A stretch of DNA of 6,316 nucleotides from Chloroflexota bacterium (lineage in GTDB: Bacteria; Chloroflexota; Dehalococcoidia; SM23-28-2; RBG-16-64-32), in assembly GCA_022563285.1 (NCBI GenBank), contig JADFNQ010000085.1:1-6316 (forward strand). The letters are read 5' to 3'. Within the stretch, counting starts at the first letter, position 1. The number at the start of each line of letters is the position of its first letter. Positions 1-5,763 of this stretch are shown piece by piece. The position numbers and the translations under genes are program-made. The notes beneath the pieces were generated by a model, which saw nothing but the letters and a program-made list of their open reading frames with translations, was not told the DNA's origin and did not search any database.

Positions 1-234
1 GCGCTGGCGGGCGGGCGCCTTGGCCCAGCTGCCGCTATCGAAGGCGTCGCGGGCGGCCTGGATGGCGGCGTCCGTGTCCTCCGGGCTCGCTTTGGGGCAG
101 CTGGCGACGACCTCGCCGTTAGCGGGGTTGTGCCGCTCGAACGTCTCGCCGGACTTCGGTTCTACGAGCTCTCCGTTGATGAGGAGCTGGTAGGTCTTGC
201 CGGTAACGGCCTTAGTGGCTGTCTCGGTAGTCAT
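1..234 (-). CDS. Aldehyde dehydrogenase family protein, N-terminal part (cut by window edge)
   Basis: NAD(P)-dependent aldehyde dehydrogenases oxidise aldehydes to carboxylic acids in the cytoplasm. Only the first 78 residues lie in the window; the catalytic Cys and Glu are off the left end. The visible part has the family's N-terminal pattern: a short variable lead (MTTETATK), then LLINGELVEPKSGETF (residues 17-32), then the HNPANGEVVA turn (35-44), then the helix with PEDTDAAIQAARDAF (51-65) and GSWAK (68-72). This resembles the betaine-aldehyde or broad-specificity ALDH branch, but substrate cannot be called from this fragment. The ATG at 234 is supported by AAGGAGG (245-239) four bases upstream and by a TATAAT further up. 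The gene is transcribed divergently from the cyclic-di-GMP gene on its right. Family call is firm; substrate is unknown. Confidence 0.9.
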   Translation of the reverse strand, partial: MTTETATKAVTGKTYQLLINGELVEPKSGETFERHNPANGEVVASCPKASPEDTDAAIQAARDAFDSGSWAKAPARQR

Positions 235-238
235 GGGG

Positions 239-245
239 CCTCCTT
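239..245 (-). promoter_or_regulatory. Shine-Dalgarno of the aldehyde dehydrogenase gene
   Basis: On the minus strand the sequence reads AAGGAGG, then four bases (CCCC), then ATG at 234. This is a near-perfect match to the 16S rRNA 3' end and fixes the start codon, although the spacing is on the short side. Confidence 0.8.
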
Positions 246-279
246 CACTGTGGACTGGGGCGTGATCTCGCAATCGTCA

Positions 280-285
280 ATTATA
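280..285 (-). promoter_or_regulatory. -10 element (TATAAT) for the aldehyde dehydrogenase gene
   Basis: The minus strand has a perfect TATAAT hexamer 45 bases upstream of the ATG at 234. This predicts transcription starting near 273 and a leader of about 39 bases. The hexamer 17 bases further up (308-303, TAGCAC) does not resemble TTGACA, and no TG extension precedes the -10. If the promoter is real it may depend on an activator. It is otherwise inferred from the -10 alone. Confidence 0.5.
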
Positions 286-385
286 GCCGCTGGGGAAGGG
301 GTGTGCTAGCGCTGAACTAGACGTCTTCGCGTCCGTCGTCGCCCAGGGTGGCCTGCGCCGCCGCCAGTCGGGCGATGGGCATCCG

Positions 386-400
386 GCTGTTGGTAACAGC
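386..400. repeat. Perfect inverted repeat GCTGTT-GGT-AACAGC, candidate operator
   Basis: Six-base arms are separated by three bases, 62 bases before the preferred ATG (462) of the cyclic-di-GMP gene. Its size and symmetry fit a site for a dimeric helix-turn-helix regulator, but no regulator gene is in the window. As RNA it would give a 6-bp hairpin with a tight 3-base loop and no T-run, so it is not a terminator. If translation really began at the alternative GTG at 348, this stretch would be coding and the symmetry accidental. No convincing -35/-10 pair for the plus strand was found in 235-461. Confidence 0.35.
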
Positions 401-461
401 GCAGAAGTTCCGCCGTCATAGATTACATGAGCGGCGAAATCTAGCGGCTCAGGCAGATGCT

Positions 462-2915
462 ATGACCAGCGAAATCGACGTTCAAGATCCCCGTGCTGAG
501 GTTCGGCAGGCCGGAACGTCCACGCCTGCCTCTTTCGCCAACGCCGTCACCGATCCCCTGCGCTCTTTGCGGATGGTGAAATGGCTCACGCGCCTTTTTG
601 TCTATCCCGGGATAGCGTTGCTCATTCCTCTGGACCACTCCCTATGGGGTCTTACCTGGCAGCAGGCGCTCTCCGTCCACCTTGGTGGATTCCTCATCGC
701 CACCATCGCCATTGAGGCCGCCTTTGGCCAGGCGTTCAAGCTGCGCAAGCACGCCGCCTACCCGAACGTCCTTCTGGTGGAGCTGGGCAAGGTCCAGACG
801 GTAGCGGGGGCTGCCCAGCAGGCGCTTGCCGTCATCCATCACCTCCTGGGCCTCAGGGCCTCCTTTCTCGCCCTCGGCGTTAATCCCGATGTCCCCATGA
901 CAGCCGTCTCCGGCATGAGCCGAACGACCGCCCAACGCTTCCTACAGGTGGGGATGTCCAGCGTCCAGGAGGCGATGCGTACGCAGTGCCCGGTGCTGTT
1001 CAGGGCGCCCGGGTTGGTGCTCCCGGAAACGATGCCCGGCTCCGATGAACGGCTCGTCTTCGTCCCAGTCGTCGGTCTGCAGCAGCCTATCGGCGTGCTC
1101 GCCCTAGTGGGCCACAAGGGAAACGGCGACCTGAAGGACAACGAGCTGCTGGCCGGTATCGGCAGCGCACTGGGGCTCTCCCTGGAGAACCTCCGCCAGG
1201 AGGAAGAGCTTCGGGAGAGCGAGGCCAAGTTCCGCACATTGGCGGAGACTTCTGCTGCTGCCACGTTCATAGATCAGGGCACACGGTTCAGGTATGTCAA
1301 CTCTATGACCGAAATCATTACCGGTTACTCGCGGGAAGAGCTGTTGGCGATGGACCTGTTGGACGTGATCCATCCCGATTTTCGAGAGCTAGTCATGGAG
1401 CGGGGGTTGGCGCGCCTGCGGGGCGAAGACGTTCCTGTGCGATATGAGATCAAGATCGTGACCAAGAGCGGTGATGAGCGCTGGGTCGATGTCACTACGA
1501 GCCTTACTGAGTTCGAGGGCAAGCCGGCGGTCCTGGGAACAGCCTTCGACATCACCGAGCGCAAGCGAGCGGAGGAAACGATCAGGCACCTGGCGTATCA
1601 CGACGCTCTTACCGACCTGCCCAACCGGATGTTGTTCGAAGACCGTCTCAACACGGCGCTGGCGCAGGCACGTCGCAAGGCGCAGATGACGGCTGTGATG
1701 TTCCTTGATCTGGACCGGTTCAAGGTCGTCAACGACACAGTCGGCCATGCTTTGGGAGACCGGCTACTGAAAGGTGTTGGGGAGCGGCTGATGGGCCTGG
1801 TCCGTGATAGCGATAGCGTCGCACGCGTGGGCGGCGACGAATTCACGGTGCTGCTGCCGGATGTGGCCCGGCCGGAGGACACGGTTGAGGTTGCGGAGAG
1901 GATCCTGGACGTGCTCAGGCAGCCGTGGGTGCTCAACGGCCACGAATTCCACATCTCTACCAGCATCGGGATCGCCATGTACCCAAACGATGGGGAAGAC
2001 GCTGAATCCCTGCTGAGGAATGCCGATACGGCGATGTACCGCGCCAAGGATGGTGGTAGAGACAACTACAAGCTCTACACCCCAGCCATGAACGCTAGAA
2101 TCGCGGAGCGGCTGGCCCTGGAGAACAGCCTGCGCCACGGGCTGGAGCGTGGGGAGTTCGTGGTCTACTACCAGCCTCAGGTGGATATTGGCTCCGGGCG
2201 GATCGTGGGCATGGAGGCGCTGGTGCGGTGGCAACACCCAGAGCGAGGGTTGATCTCCCCCGCGGAGTTTATACCCGTGGCGGAGGAGACCGGTCTGATC
2301 GTGCCGCTTGGGGCGTGGGTGCTGCGGATCGCCTGCGCGCAGAATAAAGCATGGCAGGAGGCGGGCGTTCCCCCCATGCGTATGGCCGTGAACCTCTCGG
2401 CGCGTCAGTTCCAGCTTCGGGACCTGATTGACACGGTGGCGCAAGTGCTGGAGGAGACCCGTTTGGACCCCCAGTACCTGCAACTGGAGATCACTGAAGG
2501 CGTGGCGATGCAGGACGTGGAGTTTACGGTGACGATGCTGCGCGAGCTGAGGGAGATGGGAGTCCAGATAGCGATGGATGACTTCGGCACCGGTCACTCC
2601 TCGCTCAGCTACCTGAAGCGGTTCCCCATCAATATCCTGAAGATCGACCAGTCCTTCGTGCGGGACCTCACGGTAGACCCAGACGATGCGGCGATCGCCA
2701 GCACCATTATCATGATGGTGCACAACCTGAAGCTGAAGGTGATCGCTGAGGGGGTGGAGACCGAAGATCAGCTCGCCTTCCTCAGGGAGCGCCAGTGCGA
2801 CGAGATGCAGGGGTATCTGTTCAGCAAGCCCGCACCGGCGGAGGCGTTCGAAGCGATGCTGAGGCAGGGCGGCGATCGGCCGCGGGCCCGCAGGCCCGTG
2901 CGGGCCAATCGCTAA
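462..2915 (+). CDS. Membrane-anchored GAF-PAS-GGDEF-EAL cyclic-di-GMP turnover protein
   Basis: Predicted bifunctional diguanylate cyclase (2 GTP to c-di-GMP) and phosphodiesterase (c-di-GMP to pGpG). Numbering is from the ATG at 462 (817 residues). Two hydrophobic segments at about 42-62 and 67-89 form a short hairpin in the inner membrane, followed by a basic KLRKH that places the rest in the cytoplasm. A GAF-like domain (about 100-245) runs through a short linking helix (242-254) into a PAS domain (253-367). The GGDEF domain (376-539) has DLDRFK (416-421), an RDSD inhibitory site (448-451) and an intact GGDEF (457-461). The EAL domain (550-802) has EAL (585-587), N644, E676, D706-D707, K727, E763 and Q783, the residues known to bind metals and do catalysis. 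So both halves look active by motif. The frame extends upstream to a GTG at 348, but that stretch has rare codons (aga, tta, cga, cta) and no ribosome site, so I prefer 462. No clear Shine-Dalgarno precedes 462 either. It is a single gene, convergent with the thiolase-like gene. The signal it senses is unknown. Confidence 0.93.
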   Translation: MTSEIDVQDPRAEVRQAGTSTPASFANAVTDPLRSLRMVKWLTRLFVYPGIALLIPLDHSLWGLTWQQALSVHLGGFLIATIAIEAAFGQAFKLRKHAAYPNVLLVELGKVQTVAGAAQQALAVIHHLLGLRASFLALGVNPDVPMTAVSGMSRTTAQRFLQVGMSSVQEAMRTQCPVLFRAPGLVLPETMPGSDERLVFVPVVGLQQPIGVLALVGHKGNGDLKDNELLAGIGSALGLSLENLRQEEELRESEAKFRTLAETSAAATFIDQGTRFRYVNSMTEIITGYSREELLAMDLLDVIHPDFRELVMERGLARLRGEDVPVRYEIKIVTKSGDERWVDVTTSLTEFEGKPAVLGTAFDITERKRAEETIRHLAYHDALTDLPNRMLFEDRLNTALAQARRKAQMTAVMFLDLDRFKVVNDTVGHALGDRLLKGVGERLMGLVRDSDSVARVGGDEFTVLLPDVARPEDTVEVAERILDVLRQPWVLNGHEFHISTSIGIAMYPNDGEDAESLLRNADTAMYRAKDGGRDNYKLYTPAMNARIAERLALENSLRHGLERGEFVVYYQPQVDIGSGRIVGMEALVRWQHPERGLISPAEFIPVAEETGLIVPLGAWVLRIACAQNKAWQEAGVPPMRMAVNLSARQFQLRDLIDTVAQVLEETRLDPQYLQLEITEGVAMQDVEFTVTMLRELREMGVQIAMDDFGTGHSSLSYLKRFPINILKIDQSFVRDLTVDPDDAAIASTIIMMVHNLKLKVIAEGVETEDQLAFLRERQCDEMQGYLFSKPAPAEAFEAMLRQGGDRPRARRPVRANR

Positions 2916-2953
2916 GGTTCGGAATACGCTGCCTTAATTCATGTCTTAGACGG

Positions 2954-2976
2954 TGCCCTGCCTCAAGGCTGGGGCA
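2954..2976. terminator. Hairpin in convergent gap, weak terminator candidate
   Basis: TGCCC (2954-2958) pairs with GGGCA (2972-2976), and GCC (2960-2962) pairs with GGC (2967-2969) around a TCAA loop, with a small internal loop between. It lies 39 bases past the stop of the GGDEF-EAL gene. No T-run follows on either strand, so intrinsic termination is doubtful. A second small hairpin, ACCCT-TCT-AGGGT, follows at 2998-3010, also without a real T-run. Confidence 0.3.
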
Positions 2977-3030
2977 TCAGGGGTCTATCGATACCAAACC
3001 CTTCTAGGGTGTGGTGGTGTATCCAACGAA

Positions 3031-3044
3031 ATCAGATCGCTGAT
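3031..3044 (-). terminator. Small hairpin after the thiolase-like gene, weak terminator candidate
   Basis: ATCAG (3031-3035) and CTGAT (3040-3044) pair around a 4-base loop, nine bases past the stop codon of the minus-strand gene. On that strand the hairpin is followed by TTCGTT, a poor T-rich tail. The 5-bp stem is weak. Position supports a terminator; strength does not. Confidence 0.25.
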
Positions 3045-3053
3045 ACGCGGCCC

Positions 3054-4571
3054 TTAAGGCTGGAAGACGTTGCGTCCGCTCCCCGCGTCATGGTGGACGC
3101 GGCCGGAGGTGCCGATGAACTCCTGGCGGGTCATCGCCCAGAGCAGATCGCTGTCCGGGGGCGTGTTGGCGATGAAGCGGGCGCCGGGCTTCTCCCCATC
3201 CCCCAGCCGGCCGATAACGATGCCCAGCTCCGGCTCTCCCTCACGGCTAAACTGTACCGTATAGCTCTCCACGCTGGCGGGGCCTTCGGCCTGCTCCACG
3301 GCGGGCGGGCTCTCCATCGCCTCTAGCTTCACCTGATCGGCCTCTGGATCGGTGCGCTGCCAGCGCTCGCCAGGGGGACGCCGGGCGCTGTACACACCAA
3401 CGGAGTGCTTGCTGGCGAACCAGCCGAGGCCGGTGACCAGCGCCGCGGCCTCGGGGTTCTCACGCAGGCGGGCCACGGCGGTGGTCACGGAGTGCATGAC
3501 GTAGTTGTTACCGGGGCCGCCGGCGTAGGGAAGGCCGCCCGTCACCGTCTGGGGACGCGGGTCGTCGATGGCCAGGCCCAGCTCCCCTATCGCAAGCTGG
3601 ACGGCGGCGGGGAAGCAAGAGTAGAGGTCGAAGAAGTTGATCTCGTCCGCGGTCAGGCCGGCCATGCCCAGAGCGCGGCCGGTTGCGGTGTGTATGGCCG
3701 GTGAGGAGTGGAGGTCTATGCGGTCGCTGACGAACCACTTATCGTTGGCGTCGCCGCAGCCCCAGAGGTAGGCCCAGCGGTCCTCGGGGATGCCCAATTC
3801 GCGGGCGGTCTGGGACCCGGTCATGATTATGGCCGCGGCCTGGTCCACCTCCATGATAGCGTTCATGCGCTTGGTGTAGGGGAAGCAGATCATACGGTTG
3901 TCGGGGGAGACGGTCGTTATCTCCTCCGCGCTAAGCGGGTCCGGGAACCAGGCGTAGGGGTTGTCGGCGGCGACGGTGGAGAGGCGCTGGTACAGTGCGC
4001 CCAGACGCTGGCGGTGCTGTTCGAGGCTGAGCCCGAGGTGCGCACGCAGGGCGTTTTCGAACAGGGGGTAGACGCGGCTGGGCATCACCGCCCCGTGGCG
4101 GGCCTCCACCTCGCTGAAGCCGATGCGGTTGTCGCCCACCATCTCCCGGGGAACGCCCCGTTTGTGCCAGGGGAGCTTGACCCCCTCCTTGCGGGCCCGC
4201 CGCACCGAGTGCAAGACCTCAGCGCCGCACAGGAGGGCGAGGCTGGTCTCGCCGCGGACGATGCGCTCCGCCGTCTCGTTGATGAGGCGCTGGGGGGTCT
4301 CGCCGCCAATCGTGCTGTAGATACGGTGGGCCGGGCGGGCGCCCAGCCGTTCGGCCACCAGGCCGAGGGTGTCTGGGTAGGGCCAGGCGATGATATTGAC
4401 GACCTGGAGGCTGTCGATGCGGGGGAGGAGGCCCTGGACGCCGGCGTCATCCTGGGCGGCGCGGGCGACGGTGTCGATCATGTCCAGGGGCTCGCGGGCC
4501 TCGCTCAGGTCGCGGGAGCGGTTGACGTACTGGCCCACGCCTACGATGACGGGTAAGTTGGGGGCGGGCAT
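3054..4571 (-). CDS. Thiolase-superfamily protein, thiolase-like protein type 1 group (often annotated acetyl-CoA acetyltransferase)
   Basis: A 505-residue protein, longer than the roughly 390 residues of classical thiolases. It begins with the family-typical PVIVGVGQ (7-14). It has the two-halved thiolase core, roughly 1-400, and an extra C-terminal domain (about 410-505, with VESYTVQFSREG and LGIVIGRLGDGEK), as in the mycobacterial thiolase-like protein type 1 (TLP1) group. The usual catalytic signatures look replaced. The nucleophile loop reads STIGGETPQRL (86-96) with no Cys. The loop normally holding HxAF or HDCF reads DLYSCFP (315-321). The GHP loop reads YAGGPGNNY (349-357) with no His. 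The final CxG loop reads GLGWFASKH (381-389). Biosynthetic or degradative thiolase chemistry is therefore doubtful, and a CoA-ligand role is possible. My memory is that the characterised mycobacterial TLP1 also lacked thiolase activity. The ATG at 4571 is the first possible start, with in-frame stops just upstream, but has no clear Shine-Dalgarno. Superfamily call is firm; function is unknown. Confidence 0.88.
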   Translation of the reverse strand: MPAPNLPVIVGVGQYVNRSRDLSEAREPLDMIDTVARAAQDDAGVQGLLPRIDSLQVVNIIAWPYPDTLGLVAERLGARPAHRIYSTIGGETPQRLINETAERIVRGETSLALLCGAEVLHSVRRARKEGVKLPWHKRGVPREMVGDNRIGFSEVEARHGAVMPSRVYPLFENALRAHLGLSLEQHRQRLGALYQRLSTVAADNPYAWFPDPLSAEEITTVSPDNRMICFPYTKRMNAIMEVDQAAAIIMTGSQTARELGIPEDRWAYLWGCGDANDKWFVSDRIDLHSSPAIHTATGRALGMAGLTADEINFFDLYSCFPAAVQLAIGELGLAIDDPRPQTVTGGLPYAGGPGNNYVMHSVTTAVARLRENPEAAALVTGLGWFASKHSVGVYSARRPPGERWQRTDPEADQVKLEAMESPPAVEQAEGPASVESYTVQFSREGEPELGIVIGRLGDGEKPGARFIANTPPDSDLLWAMTRQEFIGTSGRVHHDAGSGRNVFQP

Positions 4572-4606
4572 GACGTGCTTACTTTAACGCTAAGGTGAGC
4601 TATGGT

Positions 4607-4660
4607 CTAGCCGACCAGGAGACGAGCTGCTGCCCCGGCGATGAGCCGCAGCTTGGCCAT
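4607..4660 (-). other. Possible 17-codon leader ORF upstream of the thiolase-like gene
   Basis: On the minus strand an ATG at 4660 opens a short frame, MAKLRLIAGAAARLLVG, ending in TAG at 4609-4607, 35 bases before the ATG of the thiolase-like gene. It would start only about four bases after the transcription start predicted from the extended -10 at 4679-4671, so it would be nearly leaderless. No Shine-Dalgarno is present. A frame this short can arise by chance. It is listed because it lies inside the leader together with a hairpin. Confidence 0.2.
4625..4653 (-). other. Stem-loop in the leader of the thiolase-like gene
   Basis: AGCTGC (4625-4630) and GCAGCT (4648-4653) form a perfect 6-bp outer stem. 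Inside, GGC (4637-4639) and GCC (4645-4647) add three pairs around a 5-base loop, leaving six unpaired bases on one side. It would be transcribed in the predicted minus-strand leader, and lies within the possible leader ORF. No T-run follows, so it is not an intrinsic terminator. It matches no riboswitch that I recognise. Confidence 0.35.
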
Positions 4661-4670
4661 GGTCGCGCTC

Positions 4671-4679
4671 AGTATATCA
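4671..4679 (-). promoter_or_regulatory. Extended -10 promoter (TGA-TATACT) for the thiolase-like gene
   Basis: The minus strand reads TG-N-TATACT, five of six matches to TATAAT plus the TG extension that can replace a -35 box. The hexamer at the -35 distance (AGCCTC) is poor, which fits an extended -10 promoter. Predicted start is a G near 4664, giving a leader of about 93 bases. It lies 22 bases from the -35 of the divergent transporter promoter, so the two polymerase sites would overlap. Confidence 0.4.
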
Positions 4680-4701
4680 GGCCGGGGGCGAATGAGGCTG
4701 A

Positions 4702-4729
4702 TTGACACAAGCCGCTGTAAGCATATAAT
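4702..4729 (+). promoter_or_regulatory. Full-consensus sigma70-type promoter of the amino acid transporter operon
   Basis: TTGACA (4702-4707) and TATAAT (4724-4729) both match consensus exactly, with a 16-base spacer, one short of the optimum. Predicted start is A4736, giving a leader of about 42 bases before the ATG at 4778. Such a promoter should be strong and need no activator, as suits an abundant binding protein. Confidence 0.85.
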
Positions 4730-4765
4730 CCTAGCATCTGAGCGAATTCCGTGATTGCCCCGAGT

Positions 4766-4773
4766 AAGGAGGG
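4766..4773 (+). promoter_or_regulatory. Shine-Dalgarno that fixes the start of the binding protein
   Basis: AAGGAGGG lies four bases before the ATG at 4778. It rules out the in-frame GTG at 4751, which would put this ribosome site inside the coding region and add nine unneeded residues before the signal peptide. Confidence 0.8.
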
Positions 4774-4777
4774 TGTC

Positions 4778-5671
4778 ATGTTGCCACGTGGCCTCAGCCG
4801 CTACCTACTAGTGTTCGCGGTACTGGCGTTAGCCTCCGCCCTGGCCTTCGCCGCCTGCGACGACGACGATGACGAGGACGGGGGTATCACCCCTACCGGT
4901 GGCGAGACGCCGGCAGCGGGCGTAACGCCAACAGGAATCGATATATCGGGCGTACCGGAGCTCCAGGACGGGGTCTTGAGTGTCGGCTCAGAGATCGCCT
5001 ACGCTCCCTTCGAGTTCTTCCTGGAGGGCACCGAGATCCCGGACGGCCTGGACATCGACCTCGCGGAGGCGATCGCCGGGGCGCTGGGTGTGGAGGTGGA
5101 GTTCATCAACACCGGCTTCGACGGGCTGATCCCGGCGCTGCAGACGGCAGAGTTCGACATCCTCGTCTCGGCGATGACGATCAGGCCGGAGCGCGAGGAG
5201 CAGATCGACTTCGTGCCCTATATCACCGTGGGCACCGGGATATTGGTGCCGGTCGGCAACCCAGACAACATTCAGGGCCTGGACGACCTCTGCGGCCGGA
5301 CCGTCGCGGTGCAGTTGGCCACAATCCAAGTTACCTTCTTGGAGGATCTGAACCAAGACGGTTGCGCTGACAACAACATCGATATCGTCACCTTTGACAG
5401 CAACCCACTGGCGGTGGAGGACCTGCGCACCGGCGGCTCCGACGCCAACTTCTCCGACTTCCCGGTGGCCTTCACCGATGCAGAGGAATCCGATGGCGCG
5501 CTCGAGGTTGTACCAACCCAGATCGATCCTGAGCCTTACGGTATAGGCGTCGCCAAGGAGTCAACCGAGCTCAACGACATCATCGCCGATGCGCTTCAGG
5601 CGATCATGGACAGCGGCGAATACAACGACATCCTGGCGTTGTGGCAACTGGAGTCCGTGGCACTGCAGTAA
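4778..5671 (+). CDS. Polar amino acid ABC transporter substrate-binding lipoprotein (SBP family 3)
   Basis: A 297-residue binding protein, anchored outside the membrane, that would deliver an amino acid or similar small polar ligand to the permease encoded next. Residues 1-26 form a lipoprotein signal: basic RGLSR, a hydrophobic core (10-24), then FAAC with the lipid-bearing Cys at 27. Phe at -3 is unusual for a lipobox. A DDDDDED run (28-34) and a Thr/Pro/Gly linker to about 60 act as a tether. The family signature fits at GLDIDLAEAIAGAL (90-103). Further family features are SAMTIRPERE (131-140), whose Arg136 should hold the ligand carboxylate, GRTVAVQ (173-179), and SDFPVAF (226-232), whose Asp227 should hold the amino group. 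Cys172 and Cys196 could form a disulfide. DLNQDGCAD (190-198) resembles a calcium loop. Exact ligand cannot be told from sequence alone. First gene of the operon, 92 bases ahead of the permease. Confidence 0.92.
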   Translation: MLPRGLSRYLLVFAVLALASALAFAACDDDDDEDGGITPTGGETPAAGVTPTGIDISGVPELQDGVLSVGSEIAYAPFEFFLEGTEIPDGLDIDLAEAIAGALGVEVEFINTGFDGLIPALQTAEFDILVSAMTIRPEREEQIDFVPYITVGTGILVPVGNPDNIQGLDDLCGRTVAVQLATIQVTFLEDLNQDGCADNNIDIVTFDSNPLAVEDLRTGGSDANFSDFPVAFTDAEESDGALEVVPTQIDPEPYGIGVAKESTELNDIIADALQAIMDSGEYNDILALWQLESVALQ

Positions 5672-5695
5672 GACTTATCTCTGATACCCCGTTGA

Positions 5696-5737
5696 AGCAG
5701 CGGCCCCGCGACGGCTTGCCGCCAGCCGGGGGCTGCT
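5696..5737 (+). other. Intercistronic stem-loop between binding protein and permease genes
   Basis: AGCAGC (5696-5701) pairs with GCTGCT (5732-5737), and CCCC (5704-5707) pairs with GGGG (5728-5731), leaving a two-base bulge. The inner part can add a small GGC/GCC stem. It begins 24 bases after the binding-protein stop codon and ends 26 bases before the permease ATG. No T-run follows, so full intrinsic termination is unlikely. Hairpins at this place in binding-protein operons are known to protect the upstream message from 3' decay or lower read-through, so binding protein exceeds permease. That role here is inferred from position and structure. Confidence 0.55.
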
Positions 5738-5752
5738 CTGCCTTAGCCTTGT

Positions 5753-5757
5753 GAGGT
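5753..5757 (+). promoter_or_regulatory. Ribosome binding site of the permease gene
   Basis: GAGGT lies six bases before the ATG at 5764. It is weaker than the AAGGAGGG of the binding protein, in line with lower permease synthesis. The GTG at 5751 is excluded because its frame stops two codons later. Confidence 0.6.
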
Positions 5758-5763
5758 AGCGGG

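Noticed and set aside
235..461. Riboswitch or small RNA gene in the left intergenic region
   Set aside because: Apart from the -10 box and the short inverted repeat, no multi-stem structure or known aptamer pattern could be seen by eye.
1764..2723. Minus-strand open frame of 319 codons opposite the GGDEF-EAL gene
   Set aside because: It is fully antisense to the conserved catalytic domains. Its His- and Arg-rich translation has no family features and no ribosome site was seen.
2998..3010. ACCCT-TCT-AGGGT hairpin as an intrinsic terminator
   Set aside because: The 5-bp stem is short and neither strand has a run of T after it. It is kept only as a note under the hairpin at 2954-2976.
3708..4556. 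Long plus-strand open frame of 282 codons opposite the thiolase-like gene
   Set aside because: It runs antisense to a gene with clear family motifs. Its translation is low-complexity Gly/Ala/Val/Asp with no recognisable domain, as expected for the shadow of a GC-rich gene.
5696..5737. Intercistronic hairpin read as an operon-ending terminator
   Set aside because: No T-run follows and the next gene is the expected permease partner, so read-through is more likely than full termination.
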